64,000 bases of DNA from Phycomyces blakesleeanus NRRL 1555(-). Taxonomy: Eukaryota; Mucoromycota; Mucoromycetes; Mucorales; Phycomycetaceae. The stretch lies in contig NW_017265136.1 in the NCBI RefSeq assembly GCF_001638985.1, forward strand, positions 1,012,726 through 1,076,725, read 5' to 3'. Below the pieces are notes generated by a model. The model did not search any database and was not told the origin of the DNA. It saw nothing but the letters and a program-made list of their open reading frames with translations. Positions 49,837-61,083 of this stretch are shown in pieces (the first letter of the stretch is position 1; the number at the start of each line of letters is the position of its first letter). The translations under genes and the position numbers were made by a program.

Positions 49837-52800
49837 CTAATGGAAAAAATAATCGGACCCCTTGACCTCATTGATATCAAACTCACCCTTCTCTGGAATA
49901 GGAAGGAATTTGAGCTCCTCCCATGTGTGAAGGAATCGTCTGTTTGCGCTCTTCTTTTTAGTCGACACACCATCTTCACCGTCTACTGCTGCATCTGCAT
50001 CTGCATCTGCGTCTGCATCTGCGTCTTCGTCTAAATCTACATCAGTATCTGCCATACCAAACATTGCCTCCATCGCAGCCTTTTCAGAACTCTCTGCTTT
50101 GGATTCAATATTAAGACCTTCTTCCAGAGGATCTGCAACACCGCTACTACCACCACCACCACCACCACCACCAGCACGATCGGATGACGCCCGCTTCTTC
50201 ATTTTACTCATCGCAGCCGCTGAAGCTTCACGCTTAGTACCCCCTCCGAGTTCATGTGCAACCGGCAGCATGTAGTCCTTGTATCGCTCCTGGAATTCCT
50301 TCAAGAGGTTTTCCATAATAGGCTGTGTGTGGAGTTCGATAAACTGATCACGAATGACCTTGTTCATATCATCAACGTCGCAGGCATGAGTCCAGTAACT
50401 GTCATGCACGGATGCAAATGACATGTCCTTTTCGTGGCACGCAACCGCAGACATAAGCATGTGGGTGGCATCCAGAGAATGGATAAAGTTTGGAGGGAAG
50501 GCTGTACTTTGCTTTACAGCATTGACAGGCCGGGCAGCATCGGGATCTTCGATAAACACAGTCTGGAGAAGGGTGGCAACTTGCTTCTTACCCGAGCGGC
50601 GGTAAGGCTGGACAATAGGCAGACCCAGAGGTGTAGTCCAGATCACAGAAGTCATCTGGTTGGCAGAAGGTGTACGGGCAGAGAATCCCTTGACACGCTT
50701 ATTGCTTCGTTTGCGAGACTGGAGACGCTTGGCTCGCTCTTCCTGAACCTCAGGGCGCTCGTCTCCTGGGAACACGCCATGCTCCTGCAGTGTCTCAACA
50801 GGTACACTTCGTGCAATACGTTTTGCAGAGTCGGTCAACCAATCCTGAATCTTACGCGCACCGTTGAACATCTCTCCGAGCGAATTGAATACATGGGTTG
50901 CCAGATAGCCAGCAAGAACGTATGTCTTGTCGGCCGGGATATTTGGGTTCTCCTTGAGTCTGCTCTCAATCTGTGCACGCGCACCAATAAAAGTCACACC
51001 GTACACATTGGTCATGACAGTCTGCTTGACAACCTTGCGACTGATGTTTCCCTGCAAAAGCTTGGCATATTCATCACCATTGGCAGCAGCAATGTCGATC
51101 TGTTTGTTGACCATGTCAGCTACACCCGTGTACACATCTGCAGGGCGATCACTGGGAGCCAGGTTCACAGCCTTTGCACCAGCTAAATCACCTCCAAGTG
51201 CAGCATAATGCTGAAGACCGTTGCAAGTACCATCCTGATGAACAGGCAATTGTGACGGGAACTCTTCGGGAGTACCACTACGCTGAGCAGCCGCTACTTC
51301 GTAACAAGCTGCAAGACACTGCCATGGAGCCTCTGCCTTGAGCCACCATTTGTTTCCCTAAGCACCAATAAAGAAAAATAAATAAATAAATAAATTAGCC
51401 ATCTTAAGCTACATGTGCTTATATACACTCTTATCCTCAAATAAGCTATATACATATTAGAAGAAAAAAAAACATACTGTGAGAGGGTTGTCAACAGAGT
51501 CATAGATATCTTTCATGTGTTCCTCTGTAAATTTCTCTCTGTCGGTAAAGGAATGTCTATAAATAAGAAAAACCAAATGAGCAATTAAATACATAATTCA
51601 CAAAACATATATATATATCAAATCATCTTTGGGATACTTACTTGTCGAAACCGTACAAATTTGCCAAGTGAATCTTGAGCCACTTCCAACCTCTTTGACC
51701 CAATGGTTTTGCGACGTCAAAGTGAAGCAAACCACGGCAAAGATCATTACCAAGATGGTTCAATGTTGGGGGAATTGGATAAGCACGACCACGGAAGTCC
51801 ATGTTGTGGGGGAAATACATTGGCAAGTTCAGGAACTGTGCACAAGAAAAAAGAAATATTATAAATCATTAGTTAAACGCTTGAGCAAATAACAACATCA
51901 CACTGTATACTACTACAGTAATAATAGTAATAATAATACTTACAGCTCTTGCGGTTTCAACCTTATAGTTGACATCACAACGTAAGCCGTGGTTGTTCTT
52001 GTCTTCGGTTTGGATCTCCTTGACCTTGGTAACCCACAAAAACTTGGCTTTTGGATCGGTGTCATAGTTTTCTGGCTTTGGAGGTAAAGGAGTAGGGGCG
52101 TCTACAACCGGTGGGATATCTGCAATGGGCTCACCAGTATTCCAGGCTTCCAGGATCACATTAAAGACATTTTTGTTTACTCGCCAGCGTGTTTTACCCA
52201 AGACATCCAGGCCAGCTAGGACGGGGTTTAAACATTCTTGTTCGGATGCTTTGTGAAGGTAGGAGAGTTGCTCAGGTGAGTCTCGGATACGCATGCACGT
52301 CGACTTGGCCGAGAGATAACCACCGGAGTTGTAAGACAACCAAGGCAGAGGGTGGACAATCATGGGCATGAGGCGAGGGTGGAGTGTATCACGAACAGGC
52401 TCACGGGAGAGCATGGAAATAAGAGGTTCTGAAAACTTGATAATACCCACACGTTTACCACGGACGTATTGATAGGTGTGGAAGAAGGCAGGTATATTTT
52501 CTATACTGAAAGAATTTATCACAATTGTCAGTAAAAATAAATCAAGCAATTCATTTAGGTTCCTTTCTTTTTCTTCTATAGGATCTAAAGCACACGATAT
52601 ACGTACATTTTTTCTCCAGTCTCAGGATCTGAACTGGGGACAGGAATCTTGGAAGCTTCGATCAAGATACTTGTCAACACACTTCCAACCTTTGCACGGA
52701 CAGTGCTAGGCCAGACAGGAGTCCAGTCTCCATTTCCGATAACACCTCCGGTATCACCCTCTGAGGCAGGTACAACACTCTTGCTAGACTCTTGCTCACG

Positions 52801-54590
52801 CGCCACCTTCATGTGGGCTGCACGAACTGCCATATTGAACAGCTTTCCGCTTGCGAAAAGAGAATGGACTTCCTGACTGCGCGAGAGTAGCTTGTTGGAT
52901 GATTTCTTCATCAGGGTTGCATTGTACTCCATCTCTACTGCTTTTCCAATGTCGATAATGGTGCGTGCAGTCTTCATGCCGTCAACGATTCCAGATGAAT
53001 TGTGTCCTCTGAGCAACTCGAGGATTGTGATGATCGACAACTTTTCGACTGGCAAGAGCTTCAAAAAGGGACCATACAGTTGTCTCTCGGCTTCTCGGTA
53101 GGTTGCATTGTCGCAGCGAGCAATCTCTTCTCTGATCAATGGGATCATCTTTTCATGCCAGTCCCACATAATCTTCTTCAGAGGTGTCAAGTTCATCGCA
53201 CTAAGAGCGTCACCGCGCTCGATACTTGCTTCTTTCATATGGAGAAGCTTCTGCAATGCGACATCGTATCCCTGACGTTCCAACTGCAACTGAAGCTCAT
53301 AAGGATCCATCTTCATAACCTTGCTTTGGTCCTGAAGAGCAGCCAGCTGATCTTGAAGAAACTGAACACCGATAGTTTTTGTTGCCATGGCTTCTGGTAC
53401 GTTCTCGATCGGTTGTCCGGTTGCGAGGGGGCTCTGTAGGATTGGCTCAGCCAGAGGACCGAGTGAGTCTGATGTGGCAATTTCGAGTTCTTTCAAGAGT
53501 TCCTTGGTTTCTTCGGAATTTGCACCTTGACTTTTGGTAATAAGCTAGATATGAAACATTAACATTAGTCCGACCTGTCAAAATAAAAAATAAAAACAAT
53601 AATTGTAATTCCGCCATGGACGAACTACATCCTACTCTTGTATCTATATCTAACACCCATAATCACACACACACATCATTTGTCTTTATGCATGGTAAAT
53701 GCAGGCCCTTTAAATTTACCTTTCTAAATAAAATCATATCACTTTCTGTCAAGTATGTTGACTCCATCAAATCTTTCATTGTGAATTGGCTGGTATTTTG
53801 GACTTCCTGTAACAGGGCTCGTGCTGTGTGATAGCTCTCATTTCTAAAGAAAATAAAATAAAAAGTTGTGATATTTAATATCAAATCAAATGGTAGACTC
53901 GTACTCTCATTCTCACATTAATTCTATATATCAACAACACTAAAGAAAACTACCACAACCGCAACCAAATCCCAACACAATCCAAAGCACATACCTCAAG
54001 AAAGCTTTGACTACGATCGCATATGTGTCGATATTAGGTTTGAGACCTAGATTTTCTTCCATACTATCGAACCATTGCAGACAATGTCTTGTCATGACTC
54101 CCTGGCTGTCAGTAAATCCATTGAGGAAAGAGTTGAAGATGTGGTGGTCTGTGTAAAGCTTCATTTCCTCGGGTCTTGATCGGATTAGTTCTTTGAAGAT
54201 ACGGTCTGCTCTGACCATAGATCCTGTCTGGATACAAGCATTCAGGATAGCCAATTGTTCTGAGACAGAGGATGGGAGAATTCTAGCAGATACTTTGTAG
54301 GCTGTGGTGGAAGGGTTGGGTAGAATGATATGTTGGGAGTCAAAAAGGTCAGCAGCTGGAATCAAGGGTGTAGGTTCTTCGATTTTGCTGTGCTGTGCTG
54401 CTGTGCTATAGCGATGAACAAGGTTCAGATACCGAAGAGGTTGTGGTGGTGACTGTCTGAATAGTATGGCCTGGCTGACATGAGGAAGACGTGGTGAGTT
54501 TGTGTGAGTTCTCAAAAGGGAAGGTCTGCTGGATAGATTCAGTTGGCCTTTGCGGCAATTCGCTGCCTGTCTTGCTAATGACAATGACAT
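49837..54590 (-). CDS. RPO41: Mitochondrial DNA-directed RNA polymerase (T7-like), seven exons
   Basis: Minus-strand exons 54590-53995, 53843-53720, 53544-52607, 52505-51944, 51835-51642, 51556-51478 and 51357-49837 join in phase to 1337 aa. It transcribes the mitochondrial genome. The N-terminus ([16 protein letters not shown]) fits a mitochondrial presequence. Helical PPR-like repeats (about residues 100-220) include [20 protein letters not shown] and [17 protein letters not shown]. The polymerase has [35 protein letters not shown] (motif A, Asp about 873), [19 protein letters not shown] (motif B, Lys about 943) and [12 protein letters not shown] (motif C, Asp about 1151), ending DYFFH. About 100 low-complexity residues (poly-Gly, alternating Asp/Ala) are inserted between motif C and the C-terminus. 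The acceptor of exon 4 could lie a few bases later. Converges on the HEI10-like gene 232 bp away. Confidence 0.95.
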
Positions 54591-55076
54591 GATCGGGCTT
54601 CCAACAAAGGTAAGTGTTGTGTGGGTAGTGAAGTACGTTGGAAGCTTTGAATGGCTAACTCAACAACTATGTATATATAAAAGAAGACAAAAAAAGATAA
54701 AGCAAAAAAATAAAATAAAAATAAAAATATAGACGAAGAAGGAAGAGGAAGAAGAGGTTTATTATATAATAAGAAAATAGATGACTGAAAATAAACAGGG
54801 CTATTTTTCCCCCTCCCCTCACAAGCGGTCAAACAACTTTTTTTTTTTCTTCCTTTCTTTCTGTCTGTCTGTCTGTCTGTCTTTTCATTTTTTTTTTTTT
54901 TTACTTGCAAGAACCAAGGAAAAATCTCTTTTTTGCAAGTCACAAGTAGTCCCGCTCACTTCTCTCTCTTTTTTCTTTTTATCCTCCTTTCCTAACTACT
55001 GCTTTCGTCTTCTGTATTTTATTTTATTAATTTATTGTTTCACATTCCAAAATAATATTTTTTAACCAATATACAA
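54591..55076. promoter_or_regulatory. Divergent intergenic region, RPO41 (-) and 159-aa gene (+)
   Basis: 486 bp between start codons. It contains a T run at 54838-54849, TCTG repeats at 54859-54881, a T run at 54888-54902 and CT-rich DNA before 55077. It must contain both promoters. Confidence 0.45.
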
Positions 55077-55556
55077 ATGTCTTCTACCCCAACATCACAT
55101 CTCTTGGAACTCCAGGTGCTCACCCAAGTAGTATTGCAGCATCAAGAAAAAAATGACATTCGAGGCTCGATACCTTATCTTGCCAAAATTGCACAAATTA
55201 TTGACAATCAACGCATCGTCAAACCAACTGACGACATTGATGCCAGTCAGTCAACCTACGATAGTCAGATACGCGAACTCAACAAATTAAAAGCCGATGC
55301 TCATTCTCAGCTGGCCGATGCATACTTCAAGACAGCTAACCATGTCCAATGCGAGGCATCTCTCACTTGGTCAGTCAAGATATGGGAAAGACTTATTAAA
55401 CAAGACAAGACCACGAAAACCACGGCCAATGATGATATAAAACCACTTCTTTTGAATGCCTACGATCAACTAAAAGAATGTTATGAAGCACTCGGAAAGC
55501 CCTCAATGGCTAAACACATGGAAACACGAAAAGCCAAACTTCTGGATCAGAAATAG
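55077..55556 (+). CDS. Conserved-looking 159-aa helical protein, family not recognised
   Basis: Single-exon open frame of 159 aa with balanced amino-acid composition and ordinary codon use, preceded by a pyrimidine-rich leader. The protein is predicted helical, with TPR-like pairs: ELNKLKADAHSQLADAYFK then SLTWSVKIWERLIKQ, and LLLNAYDQLKECYEALGKPS then AKHMETRKAKLLD. This resembles an alpha-solenoid or TPR adaptor, but no exact family is assigned. No signal peptide or membrane segment is visible. It is divergent from RPO41 across 486 bp; a functional link is not supported. Confidence 0.7.
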   Translation: MSSTPTSHLLELQVLTQVVLQHQEKNDIRGSIPYLAKIAQIIDNQRIVKPTDDIDASQSTYDSQIRELNKLKADAHSQLADAYFKTANHVQCEASLTWSVKIWERLIKQDKTTKTTANDDIKPLLLNAYDQLKECYEALGKPSMAKHMETRKAKLLDQK

Positions 55557-56739
55557 TAGTCTGTCAATTTAATGCAGGAACATGGGGGGGGGGGGGGGGG
55601 GATAATTATTTTTTTATAGATACACATGAGTTTTCTTTCATGGATCGTTTTCGTGTATACCATGAATACTAATAATCGATATATATATATATATATATAT
55701 TCATGCATGTGTATGTATGTATTTGTCTAATGTATAATAATATTTTAACAAAACTGTAATTATATACAATAACACTATGACCCAAAATAATTATTGTAAT
55801 AGCAAGCAATTGGCATATTGTGCAACCGTCCCATCAAATTGGATTTCAAGTAAAACGTTTAGCCGGAAATATATATATATACATATTTATCGCAGTAACG
55901 AGAGAAACAAATCAAACCAAAAAAAAAGAAATGCTTCATGGCAATGAAACATTTGTTTTAAATAATGGCTTTATTATTTGCCCAGTCTAAGCTGCAAATG
56001 AAGTCTAGAATAAGGCATTGCAACAAACATATACTTACATGCATGCATACATATGTGGGCGCCTGTTTCAATTTTACTTTTATCTGTATTTAGGATTTCA
56101 TAATTAAATTAATTAATTAAATAAATATATAACCTTAAAAATTATTGAAATGAGTTCAAGAGAATAATTTGGCACTTTTTTTTTTGTCATCTCAACACCA
56201 AAAATTCCATTCTGCTTTTGAAAAAGAAAAATAGAAAAAGAAAGAGAAGAAGCTAAAAAAAATAATAATATTTGATCTTTGGCTATGTTTCATTGAGATT
56301 CAAGTTTCAGAACGATTGGACCTGAGTAACAGCCAAAGTCTTACTTTTAAGACAGGACACAAAAGGATATAAAAAAAGGGGGGTTTCAATTAATTAACCA
56401 CATCTTGTAAGCAGAGCATTGTGTATTGTATATGTTTAAAAGAATAGAAATAAGTAATATGGTATAGGATTTTTTCTTTGTTAGTAGTATGGGTTTCACT
56501 GCTATATTTAAATTCTTCTTCTTGGCTATGTGTGTATGTATGTATGTATGTTTTTGCTTGTTTATGCGTGCGTAGTATCTATAGTGCATATCAAATTTAC
56601 TTCTGCAAATATGAAAAAAAAGCAATCTTATTGAGTGGTAGCTGTTATAAAAGTAGGTAGATATATCTATGTTCTTGTATTGCTACTTTGAAAAAAAACG
56701 AGAAAGAACAAGTGTTTAATGGGTAAAAAAAATTGGTAT
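55557..56739. other. Intergenic region, no gene seen
   Basis: AT-rich 1.2 kb. Contains a run of about 16 G at 55585-55600, (TA)n at 55680-55700, TATG repeats at 55711-55722 and 56531-56550 and an AATT repeat at 56104-56120. No conserved frame or RNA gene recognised. Confidence 0.5.
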
Positions 56740-57657
56740 CTAGGGAATCGCTTGTTCGTCTGAAAAGAACTTCATGATTGATTCCCGGAAAGCTTGTCGG
56801 TTGGTCGCATCAATTGTACTGTAGATATATTTTGTCAGTTCAAGAAGACGATAGGAAGGAGTAAGGGGATCAACTGTGAGAGGTTCGACACGATTGATAT
56901 CTAAAGTGGCTTCTGGTAGTAAGATGTCTGCCTGTGGTTCTGTTTGTGAAACTATTGCTTGATCTGTCGGTTGATCTATCGGAACTTCTGGTGACAAAGA
57001 TGGAGATTTGGTTATTTCTGATGGACCACCACCACCATTACTACTTCTTCTGCTGCCACTGCTGCTCGGTAAGAGAGAGCGTTGATACCATATGTCCCGA
57101 GTGCTGATAAGAATATTAGGATTTCTGTCAAGAATGGTGGTGTAAATAGCCCGTGGAGAGGCACCAGCATTGGTCATATTGGCAATCAAAGATTTTTCGT
57201 CGCTTGTAAAAATTCGTGCTGCGGGGTGGCTCTTAAGATTACCGGAGGGCCCATGGTTGTGTACCATCGATCTTTCTTGGAGTGTCCACACGCCCTTTCG
57301 CAAAGAGGCAAATATATTAAAGTTACAGTCACCTCTTCTTGACGGGGGTTTCAATGGTCCACTACCCTTTACATAGGCGCGACAATTAGCTCTCCCCCGA
57401 GAGTGACCTCTATCGCATCCAAAATCGATGTTCTTGACAACTCCTTGTACCTTACGGCTACGTTTGACAACTATAACATAGCCATATTGGATTCCAAATG
57501 CCTTTAGCTCTTCTTTAAGTTCCTCGGCACTACTATATCTTTTGACTGGAACCGATGGCATCACATAGCTCTTTGTTTCAGGGCTAGAAACACTAGAAAT
57601 GATGGTGCTAGTATCAGAGGTATCAGTGGTATTGTTGTCTGTGGAACTGGCTTCCAT
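56740..57657 (-). CDS. FAR1-type zinc-finger DNA-binding domain protein (possibly domesticated MULE-derived)
   Basis: Single-exon frame; the start at 57657 gives 305 aa (an in-frame ATG at 57708 would add a hydrophobic 17-residue lead that looks spurious). YSSAEELKEELKAFGIQYG and YVIVVKRSRKVQGVVKNIDF, a Cys in FGCDRG, RRGDCNFNIFASLRKG and WTLQERSMVHNHGPS form a FAR1/WRKY-GCM1-type domain with its C-C-H-x-H ligands. This domain is usually found at the N-terminus of Mutator-like (MULE) transposases. Here no transposase core follows: the remainder is Ser/Pro/Glu-rich, with a C-terminal helix (TNRQAFRESIMKFFSDE). It may be a domesticated transcription factor. No inverted repeats were noticed around it. 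Confidence 0.72.
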   Translation of the reverse strand: MEASSTDNNTTDTSDTSTIISSVSSPETKSYVMPSVPVKRYSSAEELKEELKAFGIQYGYVIVVKRSRKVQGVVKNIDFGCDRGHSRGRANCRAYVKGSGPLKPPSRRGDCNFNIFASLRKGVWTLQERSMVHNHGPSGNLKSHPAARIFTSDEKSLIANMTNAGASPRAIYTTILDRNPNILISTRDIWYQRSLLPSSSGSRRSSNGGGGPSEITKSPSLSPEVPIDQPTDQAIVSQTEPQADILLPEATLDINRVEPLTVDPLTPSYRLLELTKYIYSTIDATNRQAFRESIMKFFSDEQAIP

Positions 57658-59929
57658 AAAGTGAAATATTAAAAGTTGTGAAAAAAATAAAATAAACAAA
57701 GCGTCCAAAAAAATATTAAAAAAAAAGAAAAGTCCTCTGTGATGGAATGTATTGTTATTTTTATTCCCCCCCCCCCCTTTTTTTTTTAAGATACAGCACA
57801 GCTATTAAGATGTTAAAATCATGGTTGTTTGCTTTTTCCCTTATTTACTTCTTTATTTTTACTACATGCACTTTTTATGATGTGTAATATATACTGCGCT
57901 GATGTATGTATTCTCTGTTTTTGATGGAGAGCTATTAAGGTTGACATATTCATAGAGTCTTCACATTATACTCGTTGCTAGATTACAAAGTTTAATATAA
58001 AAGCAGATCAACATTTCAAACAAATCTCTTTTGACATCCTGTATTAAAGTCAGAATCTATATAATCTTCAATGAAAAATACATTTGAACAATGCATGCAA
58101 TTTCATCGTAATTACATGTACAAATATACCAAAAAACAAAAACAAAACAAGTAGAGCATTAAACCCGGAATCCCAAGCTAAAATAAGATTTACAGCCAAT
58201 TTGGAATATGCCGTCTATATCGAGATGGTGTGTGTGATGGTTGGCGACCGCCTATCGTCGGAGTATGAAATTTGAGAAGAAAAGAGAACGAAATGTAGAT
58301 GAGAGGAGCGAGAGGAAGAGGTAGAGGAGGTCAAATCAGACGAAGTTTAGTGAAGGTGAATAAAGGATTTCTTTTTGCCTTGTTAAAAAAACTTTTCTCA
58401 TTTTATTATTTTGATAACTGATTCTAATACCCGTAAGCCTATTCAATTAAAATATTATATGACTCATCCTAACTATTGGAGTGCACATCTATTATCTCGA
58501 CAACGTATCCTCTTGTAGGTTTTTGTCCCTTGTTATCACGCCTCCATTAAGGGTTATAGTATGTGTTAGCCAGTAAACACAGAAATAGAGACTATACAAC
58601 TTGAACACTTCTCCCCGCAATAGTATAGTAATTGCTTACATTGCCCTCTTACAAGTACTCTACGTGTCAATATATTATATAGTGCTTCTACTTGAGAATG
58701 AGACAAAGTAGAAAATGTTTTAGGCGAATCAAAGTGTAAATATAGAAACCCTGTTTAGCTTTTGTGGGCAGAACGAGAATGAAATTTAGAAAGAGACATT
58801 AGTTTTTAAGGTAGACATTGATGCTTAGATATTTACCTGTAACTGTCAAAATATCGCAAAGAGACAAAATGTTTACATTACAGTAATGTGATTATTATTG
58901 TTGTTGCTTACTGCTGCTTATTTGCTTGATTTTATCAGATCTTTGTGAAGATATCGGTCAGTGGGTTCCTCTCCAAGTTGATAAAGCAACTGTCATCATA
59001 TTCTTTGTAGCATTTACATCTCGTTGTCACATTGTATTGTAGGCTCTACAGTCCAGTAAAGAAAAGACAACTTTAGATCGTCGGAATTTTCAAATATTCT
59101 TTTATAAAATAACCACAACTTGAGCATCTCTTTTTGACCAGTATTCCACCCTCGTTGTGACTAATATACATTATATACAGTGTTTTCCAAAATGTAACCG
59201 CTGTAGATGATCTTAATGAATCTGAGTACTTGTGCGAAAATAAAAATACAAAATTCATAAGTCGAGCCGGTCTCTAAATTTCTGATAAAACCAAGCAAAC
59301 AGCCAGCAATAATCACAGCAATAACAATAATAGTCTAGTTAGGGTAACGTAACCAGTTTGGCTCTTTGAGATGTTCAAACAATTACAGGTAAAGTGTCTA
59401 AATAATTATCTACTTTGTCTGAAAACTAACTTTTCTTTGTTGAAACATTCCCAAATTTGTCTCAATCTCGAGTAGAAGCACTGTATTATTTTCTTACTTA
59501 TGCGAAACTTTCGAAATAGATTTCTGGCAGATGTATCATGTACTCATTATTATTATTAAGCAAATAGTATTAGATAATGTAAAGTAAGATGGAAGGGAGG
59601 GGAGGTCATAATGTTTGTCTCTTCAAACAATAGAAATATGTATTCGGCATGCGACCTCAACTAAAAGTCTTAAATATAGCAATATTTAGTAGCAATAAAC
59701 TCGTCTATAAATATAAAAGGTAACCAATGTAAGAAGTGTGCATTTACTGAAAATGTGACAAGTTGTTTTATTACTAGCATATATATATATTCTTTTATAG
59801 CTTTATACGCATATCTATGTTTTGTAAATAGCCAAGTACAAGGATAATACGTGTTTAGAGAGAATGTTTATATATTTGTTTATTTATTTATTGAAGGTAA
59901 ATATTAGGTATATATATAATTCCAGTCGG
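57658..59929. other. Gene-poor region with a possible retroelement remnant
   Basis: Contains a C run and T run at 57766-57788 just upstream of the FAR1-type gene and mostly AT-rich unique DNA. The only coding-like trace is the minus-strand block at 58920-59258 (listed separately). No intact gene is seen. Confidence 0.5.
58920..59258 (-). pseudogene. Possible decayed Ty1/copia RNase H fragment
   Basis: On the minus strand, KYSDSLRSSTAVTFWKTLYI starts near 59240 and NLERNPLTDIFTK ends near 58945, after one stop and frame changes. In copia polyproteins a YSDSD-like RNase H motif is followed about 120 residues later by a DIFTK motif, and the spacing here (about 100 codons) is similar. The match is short and degenerate, and no LTR was found, so this remains tentative. 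Confidence 0.3.
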
Positions 59930-59959
59930 TAAATCCTAAATGCCTATCCAGGGAAGGCC

Positions 59960-60939
59960 CATCGGTGCTCCACATCTTGTTCTTGTGCTTCAAAATCTGC
60001 TGTAATAAAAAAGAAAGAAAGAAAGAAATATAAAAGTACGTACCTGCAAAAACAAACACGCAGAAAAAAACGGACCCAACGAGAAAAAAAAACTAACTAA
60101 AAACACAGTACGAAGTTGGGGACATCTCACTTATACGACATCCGGTGGATCAGCACAACACCGAGATGAAGGACGACTAAGCATCAAAAAAAGAAGTTGG
60201 CGCAATGCCTTGAAATCCTCGGCCTCGTACTCAGAATCCTGGACACCACCAGAGCTCAGTCAGGGTCCCGAAGGTTAACCTGTTGGCTTGAACCTCGTTA
60301 TATACAAAATAAGAACAAGATAAAATGCTGAGATGTTTTGCTTTAGCTTATGTTTTAGAACGATTACTCACCGATTAAGGAGCTCACCAAAGTACTCGCG
60401 TACTCTAATGAACTCGCCCGCTGGACCGCTATTTTATTTTTGAAAAAAAAAATTATGCAGACAAAACACGTTAATATCTTTTCATGTCAAATTGGTAAGT
60501 AGTAAGCATGGAGATTAGCAGCAGATTTTTGCACACAAGAACAAGAACAGGAGTGTTTTCTAGGCTTCTGACTATTTCTTGCTGTCAGTCTATTGTAAAT
60601 AACAAATAAAAAGTTAGATCTTGTTCAAGAGTAATGCGCATGAGGTTGGTAGCATTAGCCATTCACTCGGTTTCTTGAATCCGTCAAAGTTGAAAATATG
60701 GAGCGCCTCTTTAAAAAAGAAAAAGGCGAAAATATGTTCAGGTTAGCTTATGACACCGAATGGGACGTATTCGAGCTGGCTTTAACACGCTGGTGGTCTT
60801 TACATTCGTTACTTACCTGGTGTAAACGTAAACTGGCCTAAAGGAAGGGAAATACAAATAAACAGACGCGTATGCCCTTGAAATAATTTTTTCCTACGCC
60901 AATATAGATGACATCAGCATTTATTTGTGATGCAAGCAT
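59960..60939 (-). CDS. Mirror copy of the candidate gene in the left palindrome arm (outward)
   Basis: The inverted copy starts at ATG 60939-60937 and carries the same segments with a few changes: MLASQINADVIYIGVG instead of MLASQIDDDVTCIGVG, and EYEAEDFKALRQLL instead of EYEAEGFKALCQLL. The two starts lie about 144 bp apart across the palindrome centre, so any shared promoter would be bidirectional. Same uncertainty as for the right-arm copy. Confidence 0.3.
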
Positions 60940-61083
60940 TCTTAGCCACTGTGAGAGAATTTATTAGACCAAAATAACCACTACGGTAAAAAGGGGGTGT
61001 TTCAGAGGGCGATTATGTAAAACGCATGTGATTTTTTTAAAATTACCCCCTGAAGCGCACCTTTTTTCTCATAGTGGCTAAGA

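Noticed and set aside
50434..51208. Forward 250-aa frame opposite the mitochondrial RNA polymerase
   Set aside because: Shadow of the conserved polymerase exon, which carries all catalytic motifs on the minus strand.
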